DNA from: Antarcticimicrobium sp.
Lineage (GTDB): Bacteria; Pseudomonadota; Alphaproteobacteria; Rhodobacterales; Rhodobacteraceae
Direction of reading: 5' to 3'
NCBI RefSeq assembly: GCF_029212575.1
Contig: NZ_JARGPK010000081.1
Span: 1-64,000 of the forward strand
DNA: 64,000 bases
Each line of letters begins with the position of its first letter. Position 1 is the stretch's first letter. The translations under genes were made by a program, and so were the position numbers. This document shows, in pieces, positions 1-7,979 of this stretch. Below the pieces are notes generated by a model that saw only the letters and a program-made list of their open reading frames with translations, was not told where the DNA came from and ran no database searches.

Positions 1-246
1 ACCTCGGGCGAAGATCCCGCACCCTTTCTGAACGTGCATGGCGCGGGCTTTCGTGGGGTCTATGATCTGGCCGATCCCGACAGTTCGGTGTTCATCATCT
101 CGACCGGCCAGTCGGGCCATTTCCTGTCGCGCCACTACGACGACCTGGCCCAGTTGTGGCGGCGGGGCGAATACATTCCGATGTCGCTGGATACCGAGCT
201 GGCCCGCGCCGCCTCGGTCGGGGTCACGCGGCTGATCCCGCAATGA
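1..246 (+). CDS. penicillin acylase family protein, C-terminal end (partial)
   Basis: The frame is open from base 1 and ends with TGA, so only about the last 81 residues lie in the window. They include GVYDLADPD and the STGQSGHFLSRHYDDLAQLW segment, typical of the end of the beta chain in penicillin amidase/acylase (Ntn-hydrolase) enzymes. These proteins normally self-process at an internal Ser that lies upstream of the window, so catalytic competence cannot be judged. The substrate is unknown; members cleave penicillins, acyl-homoserine lactones or other amides. The stop codon overlaps the start of the next gene (ATGA), which suggests co-transcription. Confidence 0.8.
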   Translation, partial: TSGEDPAPFLNVHGAGFRGVYDLADPDSSVFIISTGQSGHFLSRHYDDLAQLWRRGEYIPMSLDTELARAASVGVTRLIPQ

Positions 247-1442
247 CGCTGAGCGCGCCCGAGGGATTGCCGGCTGCGCTGATCTCGCTCGGTTTCCTGT
301 TCCTGGCCGGGCTGGCCGCCGATGCCCTGGGGCATCGGACACGGCTGCCGCGGGTCACGCTTCTGCTCGGATGCGGACTGCTGGTGGGTCCGGCCGGGTT
401 CGACCAGATGCCCACGATCCTGACCGGGATGTACCCGGTGATCTCGATTATCGCGCTCAGCATGGTGGCCTTTCTGCTGGGCGGGGAACTGTCGCTGAAA
501 ACCCTGCGCGCGCACGGGCGGGCAATCGTCCTGATCTCGCTCGCCATCGTGCTGGTGACCCTGCCGCTGGTGGCGGCGGGTCTCTGGCTGGTCGGGGTGC
601 CACTGGCGGCGGCGCTGGTGCTGGGCGCGCTGGCCACGGCCACCGACCCGGCCGCCACCTATGACGTGATCGCGCAAACCGGGGTGCAGAACCGTTTCAC
701 CCATACGCTCAAGGGGATCGTCGCCATCGACGATGCCTGGGGCCTGATCGTGTTCAGCCTTATCATCGTGCTGGCCCGCGCGCTGGACGGGGGCGGGCTG
801 TCCTTCGAAGTGCTTCAGATGTCGCTGCGCGAAGTTGCCGGGTCCGTCCTTCTGGGGCTTGCGGTCGGGGCGCCGGCCGCCCTGCTGACCGGGCGGCTGT
901 CGAAGGGCGAGCCGCTGCGGATCGAGGCGCTGGGGCTGGTCTTTGTCACCGCGGGCCTCGCGATCTGGCTCGAGCTGTCCTATCTCATCGCGGGGATGAC
1001 GGCGGGCGCGGTGATCGTCAACCTGGCGCGCCACCACACCCGCGCCTTTCACGAGATCGAACACCTGCAATGGCCGTTCATGATCATGTTCTTCATCCTT
1101 GCCGGGGCCTCGCTGGACGCGGATGCGCTGTGGCTGATCGGCCCCGCCGGGCTGGTCTATGCGGTGTTCCGGATCGTCGCGCGTTTGCTGGGCGGATGGA
1201 TCGGCGCATCGCTTGCCGGGGAACCGGCAAAGGACCGCAGATGGTACGGCCCCGCGCTCTTGCCGCAGGCGGGCGTCGCCATCGGCATGGCGCTGATCGC
1301 GGCAGAGGTGTTTCCCGGCTACGGCGCCAGAATCATGGCGATGGCGGTGGGCACGACCATCGTTTTCGAGTTGATCGGACCGCTGGCCGCGGCGGTGACA
1401 CTCAGCCGGGTCGCAAGGAAAACAGACCTCGAGAAAGGTTAA
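243..1442 (+). CDS. cation:proton antiporter (CPA family)
   Basis: A 399-residue inner-membrane protein made almost entirely of hydrophobic helices, about 11-12 segments. It carries the ATDPAAT motif near residue 137 and AIDDAWG near residue 163, acidic sites in the ion-translocating core of NhaP/CPA1- and CPA2-type Na+(K+)/H+ exchangers. There is no C-terminal RCK/TrkA-N domain; the protein ends soon after the last helix. The ATG at 243 overlaps the stop of the upstream acylase gene by 4 bases, which fixes the start better than longer in-frame extensions. It converges on hflX with a 4-base tail overlap. The ion transported cannot be read from sequence. Confidence 0.85.
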   Translation: MTLSAPEGLPAALISLGFLFLAGLAADALGHRTRLPRVTLLLGCGLLVGPAGFDQMPTILTGMYPVISIIALSMVAFLLGGELSLKTLRAHGRAIVLISLAIVLVTLPLVAAGLWLVGVPLAAALVLGALATATDPAATYDVIAQTGVQNRFTHTLKGIVAIDDAWGLIVFSLIIVLARALDGGGLSFEVLQMSLREVAGSVLLGLAVGAPAALLTGRLSKGEPLRIEALGLVFVTAGLAIWLELSYLIAGMTAGAVIVNLARHHTRAFHEIEHLQWPFMIMFFILAGASLDADALWLIGPAGLVYAVFRIVARLLGGWIGASLAGEPAKDRRWYGPALLPQAGVAIGMALIAAEVFPGYGARIMAMAVGTTIVFELIGPLAAAVTLSRVARKTDLEKG

Positions 1443-2710
1443 AGCGCGCCGTATTGCGCCTCCTGCCGGGCGGTCCAGTAGACCGTGAGGTCGAAGCCGT
1501 CCTCGGTCTGCTCCTCCTCCTGCACCACATCCTGCGCAAAGAGCCAGGCGCGTTTGCGCCCGTCGGAGAAGGCCAGGTGCAGCTGGGTTTCATGGCGAAC
1601 GCCCTGCAGGATTCCCGCGATCGCGGCCAGCAGCGGCGCCATCCCCTGGCCGGTCTGGGCCGAGAGGGCAAAGGTCGTGTCGCTGCGCGCCGCGCGGGCC
1701 TGTACCGCCTCGAATTCCGCCGGGGCGAGCTGGTCGATCTTGTTCCAGACCTCCAGCCGCGGCCTTGCATCGGTGACGCCGAGCGAGGTCAGGATCGCCT
1801 CAATGTCCCGCGCCTGTTCCTCGGTGCCGGCGTGGCTGATGTCGCGCACATGCACGATCAGGTCGGCGGCCAGAACCTCTTCCAGCGTGGCGCGGAAGGC
1901 GGCGACCAGTTCGGTCGGCAGGTCCGAGATGAAGCCCACCGTGTCCGACAGGATCACCTCCGGCCCGTCGGGCAGTTGCACCCGCCGCATGGTGGGATCG
2001 AGGGTGGCGAACAGCATGTCCTTGGCCATCACCTCGGCCCCGGTCAGCCGGTTGAACAGGGTCGATTTGCCGGCGTTGGTATAACCGACCAGCGCCACGA
2101 TCGGATAGGGCACCTTGGCGCGCGCCTTGCGGTGCAGTTCGCGCGTCTTCACCACCTTGTCGAGCTGCCGGCGCAGCCGCACCAGCTGATCATCGATGGC
2201 GCGGCGGTCCGCCTCGATCTGGGTCTCGCCGGGGCCGCCGACGAAGCCGAGCCCGCCGCGCTGGCGTTCCAGGTGGGTCCAGGCCCGCACCAGCCGGGTG
2301 CGCTGGTAAGAGAGCGCCGCCATCTCGACCTGCAGCACGCCCTCACGGGTGCGGGCGCGGTCGCTGAAGATCTCCAGGATCAGCCCGGTCCGGTCGAGGA
2401 TCTTGACGCCCCAGGCCTTTTCCAGGTTGCGCTGCTGCACCGGGGTCACCGGCCCGTCGATCAGGACAAGTTCGATTTCGGCGGCCTCGAACCTGGCGCG
2501 CAGTTCCTCGATCTTGCCGGAGCCGAACAGGTGGCCGGGCTGCGCCCGCGGCAGGCGCACGATATCGGCTCCCGCCACATCGAGCCCCGGCAAGGCATCC
2601 GCAAGCGCGACGGCCTCTTTCAGCGCCGGCGCGGGATCGCGGCGATCAGAATCGGATTTGATGTCCGGATGAAGCACCCAGGCGCGGGTGTCTTCCTTGT
2701 CATGGTCCAT
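1439..2710 (-). CDS. hflX: GTPase HflX
   Basis: A 423-residue GTPase that in other bacteria binds the 50S subunit and rescues or splits stalled ribosomes. The N-terminal HflX domain covers about residues 20-195 and includes the glycine-rich RGGLGFVGGPGETQIEADRR linker near 150-170. The Era-like G domain starts with the P-loop VGYTNAGKS near 208-216, followed by DTVGF and NKID. The ATG at 2710 shares one base with the hfq stop (TGATG), pointing to translational coupling; a TTG one codon upstream is also possible. hfq-hflX linkage is widespread in Proteobacteria. Confidence 0.95.
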   Translation of the reverse strand: MDHDKEDTRAWVLHPDIKSDSDRRDPAPALKEAVALADALPGLDVAGADIVRLPRAQPGHLFGSGKIEELRARFEAAEIELVLIDGPVTPVQQRNLEKAWGVKILDRTGLILEIFSDRARTREGVLQVEMAALSYQRTRLVRAWTHLERQRGGLGFVGGPGETQIEADRRAIDDQLVRLRRQLDKVVKTRELHRKARAKVPYPIVALVGYTNAGKSTLFNRLTGAEVMAKDMLFATLDPTMRRVQLPDGPEVILSDTVGFISDLPTELVAAFRATLEEVLAADLIVHVRDISHAGTEEQARDIEAILTSLGVTDARPRLEVWNKIDQLAPAEFEAVQARAARSDTTFALSAQTGQGMAPLLAAIAGILQGVRHETQLHLAFSDGRKRAWLFAQDVVQEEEQTEDGFDLTVYWTARQEAQYGAL

Positions 2711-2949
2711 CAAGAAGCGTCTTCGCCCTCATAAAGGCTGATCGGCTGGGCCGGCATGATGGTCGAAATCGCATGCTTGTAGACCAGTTGCGATTGGCCA
2801 TCACGGCGCAGCAACACGCAAAAATTGTCAAACCAGGTGATGACGCCCTGCAATTTGACGCCGTTGATCAGAAAAATCGTGACCGGAACCTTGGTTTTTC
2901 TGACGTGGTTCAGGAACGCGTCCTGCAGGTTCTGTCTGTCCGAAGCCAT
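2710..2949 (-). CDS. hfq: RNA chaperone Hfq
   Basis: A 79-residue Sm-like protein. The N-terminal half contains the Sm1 region ([20 protein letters not shown]) and the Sm2 signature [12 protein letters not shown] sits near residues 56-67, with the KH pair that lines the proximal RNA-binding face. The C-terminal tail is short, as is usual in alphaproteobacteria. ATG at 2949 was chosen because it gives the conserved start ([14 protein letters not shown]); the frame remains open upstream but that part is not Hfq-like. The protein pairs sRNAs with mRNAs. It is followed without a gap by hflX. Confidence 0.96.
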   Translation of the reverse strand: MASDRQNLQDAFLNHVRKTKVPVTIFLINGVKLQGVITWFDNFCVLLRRDGQSQLVYKHAISTIMPAQPISLYEGEDAS

Positions 2950-3083
2950 TTTTTTAAATTCTCGCCCTTGTTCTTGCAACGCGATGCGGACCAACGCGCC
3001 CCTCGGGGGTCGAGTATGGAGTGAGGTTGAGGGAGTTTCCAGCCGAAAAAGCAATCTCTCCGCACGGGTTTTCCGCGAATCGT

Positions 3084-4616
3084 CTAATTCCGCCATAAAT
3101 CCGGTGTGATCAGCGCAATGATCGCCAGGGTTTCCAGCCGTCCCAGCACCATCGTTGCGCAGAGCACCCCCTTGGCCCAACCGCCAAGCTCGGCCAGCCG
3201 GATCGGCGTGTCGGCGGCCACGTCGATCAGTGGCCCGGTTGTTGACAGCGCGGCAATGCTCAGAACGATGGCCTGGTCGAAACTCAGCCCCAGCGCGGAA
3301 AGAACGATGCAGATCAGAGTCAGCGACAGGGCGAACATCATGAAGAAGACCCAGGCGATAAAGGCGCCGTTTTTCTGGATTCGCCGGTTGTAACGGCCCT
3401 CACTGCTGACCGAACTGGGATGGACCAGCCGCTCCATCTCGCGCAGGCCGTTGAGGTAAAGGGCATAGACCCGGAGCAGCTTGACCCCCCCGGCGGTGGT
3501 TGCAACGCCCCCGCCGATCACCGACAGCCCCAGCAGGATCAACCCCGGCGTGGTCAGCCCGGACCATTGACCGGCCTCGTCCCAGTAAACGCTTTCGAAC
3601 CCGGTCGTGGTGAGAAAGGACATCACCGTGAACACGGCCCCCCACAGGGCCTCGACCGCCAGCAGCGGGTCGCTCTGGCTGCTGACGTCCAGCGCCGCCA
3701 GCCAATGCCGCAGGAAGAGCAGCGCGGGGATGCCCAGAATCACCAGAAGTCCGGTCCGGAACTCCGGGTCGGTGGCGAGGTTGGCCCGCCTGACCGTGGC
3801 GGTGTCCGAGGAGAAGGTGAGCCGCGACAGGGCAAAGAACATGAACAGGAACAGGATCGCCTCGCCCCAGATGCCGCCATGGGCGCCGGCCATGCCGCCG
3901 ACGGGCGATATCCCGGAGGTCGCCATCACCGACATCGCGTGACAGAGTGCGGTCAGCGAGGATTCTCCGGCGATCAGCAGCATGACCCAGACCACCCCGG
4001 TCAGCCCGGCATAGACCGGCGTCAGGGTGACGGTGATCCGGACCAGCCTGCGGCGCGGGTCCGCCCCGTCCAGCGCGTTGGACGAAGCCACCGCGCGGCC
4101 CGGCTGGCCCCGGGCCGTGACCTCGAATCCCCCCAGCGACAGCGGTGCGAGGATCGCCGAGGCCGCAATCCACATCACCAGCCCGCCCATCCAGCCGACC
4201 TGCGCCCGCCACAGGTGCAGCGCGCCGTCAAGCCGCGAGGGATCGTCGAACAGGTTGGCGCCGGTGGTGGTGATCGCGCTGACCATATCGAAATAGGCAT
4301 TGAGGAAGGTGGTGGTCTGCAACGCCTCGTAGAACGGCAGCGCGAGGAACACCGGCAGAAGCGCGAAGGTGGCCAGCAGCACGAGAAGCTGACCCAGGCT
4401 ACCGTGGCGCGATCTTCGGCGACCGAGCGCCAGCGCGATCATCGTCACCCCCACGAGACCGAGCAGCCCGGCAAAGAAGAACGTCTGAGAGACCTGGTGA
4501 TTCTTGCGGATCTCGGCATGGATCGCCGGCAGCCACATCGACAGCGAGGCGATGCCCCAGATCATCAAAAACAGCGGCAGCCGCATCGCGAGGCCGGGTT
4601 GGGTGTGCCGTGCCAT
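3084..4616 (-). CDS. trkH: TrkH-type potassium uptake protein
   Basis: A 510-residue polytopic inner-membrane protein of the Trk/Ktr superfamily, the K+-conducting subunit of the Trk system. Four pore-loop regions with filter-like glycines are visible, including [30 protein letters not shown] and ALSTTGPL. It lies 2 bases downstream of trkA on the same strand, and TrkA gates it in a nucleotide-dependent way. The usual TrkH length is about 480-515 residues, so it looks complete. The pair sits between ntrX and hfq. Confidence 0.94.
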   Translation of the reverse strand: MARHTQPGLAMRLPLFLMIWGIASLSMWLPAIHAEIRKNHQVSQTFFFAGLLGLVGVTMIALALGRRRSRHGSLGQLLVLLATFALLPVFLALPFYEALQTTTFLNAYFDMVSAITTTGANLFDDPSRLDGALHLWRAQVGWMGGLVMWIAASAILAPLSLGGFEVTARGQPGRAVASSNALDGADPRRRLVRITVTLTPVYAGLTGVVWVMLLIAGESSLTALCHAMSVMATSGISPVGGMAGAHGGIWGEAILFLFMFFALSRLTFSSDTATVRRANLATDPEFRTGLLVILGIPALLFLRHWLAALDVSSQSDPLLAVEALWGAVFTVMSFLTTTGFESVYWDEAGQWSGLTTPGLILLGLSVIGGGVATTAGGVKLLRVYALYLNGLREMERLVHPSSVSSEGRYNRRIQKNGAFIAWVFFMMFALSLTLICIVLSALGLSFDQAIVLSIAALSTTGPLIDVAADTPIRLAELGGWAKGVLCATMVLGRLETLAIIALITPDLWRN

Positions 4617-4618
4617 GA

Positions 4619-5995
4619 TCAGAAGAAATCGATCGAGACCTGCAGCAGACGCTCGACCTCTGGCACATCCTTGGCCATGGCAAAGATCGCCACCACGTCG
4701 CCCTCCTCGATCCGCAGCCCGCCGGAAGGGCGCAGGATCTTGTCGCCCTTGCCCACCGCACCGATCAGCACGCCCTCGGGAAAGTCGATGTCACGCAGCT
4801 TCTGTCCGGCCATGGGAGAGGTCGACAGAACCTCGGCCTCGATCATCTCGGCCTCGGCATCGCCGATGGAATAGACCTGGCGCACCCGGCCGTGACGAAT
4901 GTGGCGCAGGATCGAACTCACCGTGGTGGCGCGCGGGTTGATATAGGCGTCGATGCCCAGAGGGCCCATCAACGGCACCAGCGTGGGATCGTTGATCAGA
5001 GCAATGGCCAGCGGGCAGCCTTCGGCCTTGGCGCGCACCGCCGAGAGCATGTTGGTCTTGTCGTCGTCGGTGATCGCCAGCATCGCATCGGCGCGTTCGA
5101 TCCCGGCCTCTTTCAACAGACCCGCGTCCAAACCGTCGCCATTCAGGACAATGGTGCGCTCCAGCGCCTCGGCGGCGCGTTCGGCCTGGGCGCGGTTGCG
5201 TTCGATCACCTTTACCCTTGTACGCGTCTTGCGTTGTTCCAGCGCGCGCGCGACCTCCAGCCCCACGTTGCCGCCGCCGACGATGACAACGCGCTCCTGG
5301 CTTTTCTGGATCTTGCCGAACACCTCGAGCGTCCGGTTCACGTCATCGGCATGGACGAAAACGTAACAGTTGTCGCCGCTGAAAAGCTGGTCGTCCGGCT
5401 CCGGCGCGAACAGGGTGCCCTCGCGCCGCACCGCCACGACGATCGCGCGCAGGGTCGAGAACAGATCGGTCAGCTGCCGCAACGGCGTGTTCACGATCGG
5501 GCAGGTCTCGTCCACCGTGACGCCAAGCAGTTGAGCGCGCCCGTCCATGAAGGTTTCGGTGTCGAAGGCCGCGGGTGCCGACAGGCGCTGCATCGCGGCT
5601 GCCGCGACCTCGCGCTCGGGGCTGATCACCACGTCGATGGGCATGTGATCGCGTCGGTAAAGATCGGAATAGATCGCGGTCAGATAGGATTGCGCCCTGA
5701 GCCGCGCGATCTTGCGCTGGATCGCAAAGACCGAATGCGCCACCTGGCAGGTGACCATGTTGACCTCGTCGGAATAGGTGGCTGCGATCAGCATGTCGGC
5801 ATCCCGCGCCCCGGCGCGCTCCAGCACGTCGGGATAGCTGGCGAACCCGGCGATGCCCTGAACATCCAGCGTATCGGTGGCCCGGCGGACCAGGTCGGGG
5901 TTGTTGTCCACGACCGTCACGTCGTTGTGCTCCCCCGAAAGGTGGCGGGCGATCTGCCAACCCACCTGCCCCGCACCGCAAATGATGACCTTCAT
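4619..5995 (-). CDS. trkA: Trk system potassium transporter TrkA
   Basis: A 458-residue cytosolic regulatory subunit with two tandem RCK units. The first Rossmann motif is CGAGQVGWQIARHL near residue 6 and the second is VGGGNVGLEVARAL near residue 239; each is followed by a TrkA-C region. NAD(H) or ATP binding here gates the TrkH channel. Length matches the family. It is the first gene of the trkA-trkH pair, and the 98 bases between it and the divergent lipoprotein gene must hold its promoter. Confidence 0.95.
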   Translation of the reverse strand: MKVIICGAGQVGWQIARHLSGEHNDVTVVDNNPDLVRRATDTLDVQGIAGFASYPDVLERAGARDADMLIAATYSDEVNMVTCQVAHSVFAIQRKIARLRAQSYLTAIYSDLYRRDHMPIDVVISPEREVAAAAMQRLSAPAAFDTETFMDGRAQLLGVTVDETCPIVNTPLRQLTDLFSTLRAIVVAVRREGTLFAPEPDDQLFSGDNCYVFVHADDVNRTLEVFGKIQKSQERVVIVGGGNVGLEVARALEQRKTRTRVKVIERNRAQAERAAEALERTIVLNGDGLDAGLLKEAGIERADAMLAITDDDKTNMLSAVRAKAEGCPLAIALINDPTLVPLMGPLGIDAYINPRATTVSSILRHIRHGRVRQVYSIGDAEAEMIEAEVLSTSPMAGQKLRDIDFPEGVLIGAVGKGDKILRPSGGLRIEEGDVVAIFAMAKDVPEVERLLQVSIDFF

Positions 5996-6093
5996 CGCCT
6001 ATGCTTCCCTGCCGACAGGGGTTTTGAATGACAGATGCCCCCGGAACGGTCAATTCAATTGTACCGCCCTCCGCTCTGCGGCATTCTGAAGCC

Positions 6094-6559
6094 ATGAAAC
6101 CGCTCGCCGCCCAGCTCCTTGCCGCTCTGTTTCTGGCCGGTTGCGCGCCGCTGTCGCTCTATTACCGGCCCGGGGTTTCGGTGACGCGGATGCAGGCCGA
6201 TACCACCCGCTGCGAGGTGCGCGCGCTGCGCCAGGCGCCGGTAGCGACCCAGATCCGGCAGTCGCCGCCCAGCTTTGTGCCGGCGCGGCGCATCTGCAAC
6301 GGGCAGGGCGAATGCTGGGTGCGGCCCGGGCATTGGATCGAAGGGCCGATCTATACGGTCGATGCGAATGAGGGGCTGCGCGCGCGCGACGCAGCTCTGC
6401 ATGGGCGAGAAGGGCTATGATCCCGTCACGCTGCCGCTCTGCCCGGCCGAGGTGCGGCGGGCGGTGCCGCCGGGGGTGACCACGGTGCTTCCGCAGCTGA
6501 CCGAGATGGCCTGCGTGATCCGCAACGACGACGGCAGCTGGCAGATCGTCACGCGCTGA
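6094..6559 (+). pseudogene. lipoprotein gene, frameshifted
   Basis: The product starts with a lipoprotein signal peptide whose lipobox is LAGC (MKPLAAQLLAALFLAGCAP) and continues with a Cys-containing domain typical of small Rhodobacterales lipoproteins of unknown function. The reading frame from ATG 6094 closes at 6420, but the family-like C-terminal part (LCMGEKGYDPVTLPLCPAE) is in the +1 frame up to the stop at 6557-6559. The switch falls in the GCGCGCGCG run at 6378-6386, consistent with gain of one GC unit (or loss of two). It may be a true null allele or a sequencing error. It is divergent from trkA and convergent with ntrX. Confidence 0.7.
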
Positions 6560-6575
6560 AAGGGCCGTCCGCCCC

Positions 6576-7979
6576 CTATTCCGCCGCCTCGTCGAGCCGG
6601 GCCACCCTTGCGCCGGATTTCTGCGATGTGACCACGCCCAGCGACTTCAGCTTGCGGTGCAGCGCGCTGCGCTCCATGCCGACGAAACTGGCGGTGCGGC
6701 TGATATTGCCGCCGAAGCGGTTGATCTGGGTCAGCAGGTATTCGCGCTCGAAGGCTTCTCGCGCCTCGCGCAGCGGCAGCGTCGCCAGCGCGCCGGACAG
6801 CACGACACGGCCATCGTCAGCGCTCTTGTCCTCGTCGCCGGGCAATTCCCGCGCCTCGATCGGCCCGGTCCCCTCGCCCAGGATCAGCACCCGTTCGATC
6901 AGGTTCTTGAGCTGGCGCACGTTGCCGGGCCAGACCATGGTCTGCATCAGCGCGATCGCTTCCTCGCTCAGCTCGCGGTAGGGCAGCCCCTGGCCGGTGT
7001 GGCAGCTCTCGATGAAATGGGTCGCCAGAACCGGAATATCCTCGCGGCGTTCCTCCAGCGAAGGCACGGCGATCGGCACCACGTTGAGCCGGTGGAACAG
7101 CTCCTGCCGGAAGCGGCCCTCGTCGATCTCCTGTTCCAGATCCCGGTTGGTGCTGGAGATGACCCGCAGATCGACGCGCACCTTGTCGGTGCCGCCAACC
7201 CGCTGGAACTGCTGGTCGACCAGTACCCGCAGGATCTTGGATTGTGTTCCCGAAGGCATGTCGGCCACTTCGTCGAAGAAGATCACGCCGCCGTGGGCCT
7301 CTTCCAGCAGGCCGGGTTCGACCCCGCGTTCGCTGGTCTCGCGGCCGAACAACACCTCTTCCATCCGCTCCGGTGCGATCGAGGCGCAGTTGATGCTGAC
7401 GAAGGGGGCATTCGCCCGGTTCGAGTTGGCATGGATGTAGCGCGCGGCGATCTCCTTGCCGGATCCGGCCGGCCCGCTCAGCATCACCCGCCCGTTCGAC
7501 TTGGTCACCTTGTCGAGCTGGCCCTGCAGCGCCCGGAAAGACGCGCTTTGACCGATCATCTCGGCGCTGGTCACCTCGCGCCGCTTCAGGGTGCTGTTCT
7601 CACGCCGCAGGCGCGAGGTTTCCATCGCCCGGCGGATCACCACCATCAACTGGTCGATGTTGAACGGCTTCTCGATGAAGTCATAGGCGCCCTGCTTGAT
7701 CGCCGCGACCGCGATCTCGATATTGCCATGCCCGGAAATGATCACCACCGGAATGTCCGGGTTGTCGCGCTTGACGGTCTTGAGGATGTCGATGCCGTCC
7801 ATCCGGCTGTCCTTGAGCCAGATGTCGAGGATCAGAAGCGCCGGCTCCTCGGCGTTGATCGCCGCCATGCATTCGTCGGAATTTCCGGCCCGCCGGGTGG
7901 CGAACCCCTCGTCCTCCAGGATGTCCGAAATCAGTTCGCGGATGTCGCGTTCGTCGTCAACGATCAGAATATCACTCAT
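6576..7979 (-). CDS. ntrX: nitrogen regulation response regulator NtrX
   Basis: A 467-residue NtrC-family response regulator, the partner of NtrY. The receiver domain (about 1-120) has the phospho-acceptor Asp52 in LLILDIWL. The AAA+ domain has Walker A GPAGSGKE near 169-176 and Walker B GVIFFDEVAD near 231-240. The GAFTGA loop that contacts sigma54 is absent: LFGRETSERGVEPGLLEEAHGG stands in its place. A Fis-type helix-turn-helix (ISRTASFVGMERSALHRKLK) lies near the C-terminus. The start overlaps the ntrY stop by 4 bases. In related bacteria NtrYX controls nitrogen, redox and envelope functions. Confidence 0.95.
   Translation of the reverse strand: MSDILIVDDERDIRELISDILEDEGFATRRAGNSDECMAAINAEEPALLILDIWLKDSRMDGIDILKTVKRDNPDIPVVIISGHGNIEIAVAAIKQGAYDFIEKPFNIDQLMVVIRRAMETSRLRRENSTLKRREVTSAEMIGQSASFRALQGQLDKVTKSNGRVMLSGPAGSGKEIAARYIHANSNRANAPFVSINCASIAPERMEEVLFGRETSERGVEPGLLEEAHGGVIFFDEVADMPSGTQSKILRVLVDQQFQRVGGTDKVRVDLRVISSTNRDLEQEIDEGRFRQELFHRLNVVPIAVPSLEERREDIPVLATHFIESCHTGQGLPYRELSEEAIALMQTMVWPGNVRQLKNLIERVLILGEGTGPIEARELPGDEDKSADDGRVVLSGALATLPLREAREAFEREYLLTQINRFGGNISRTASFVGMERSALHRKLKSLGVVTSQKSGARVARLDEAAE

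Noticed and set aside
1070-2734. A 554-codon plus-strand open frame opposite hflX
   Set aside because: hflX on the minus strand has clear GTPase motifs; the plus-strand product has no recognisable domain and crosses the end of the antiporter gene.
6378-6386. Programmed frameshifting in the lipoprotein gene
   Set aside because: There is no slippery heptamer with a downstream structure; a dinucleotide-repeat length change is the simpler cause.
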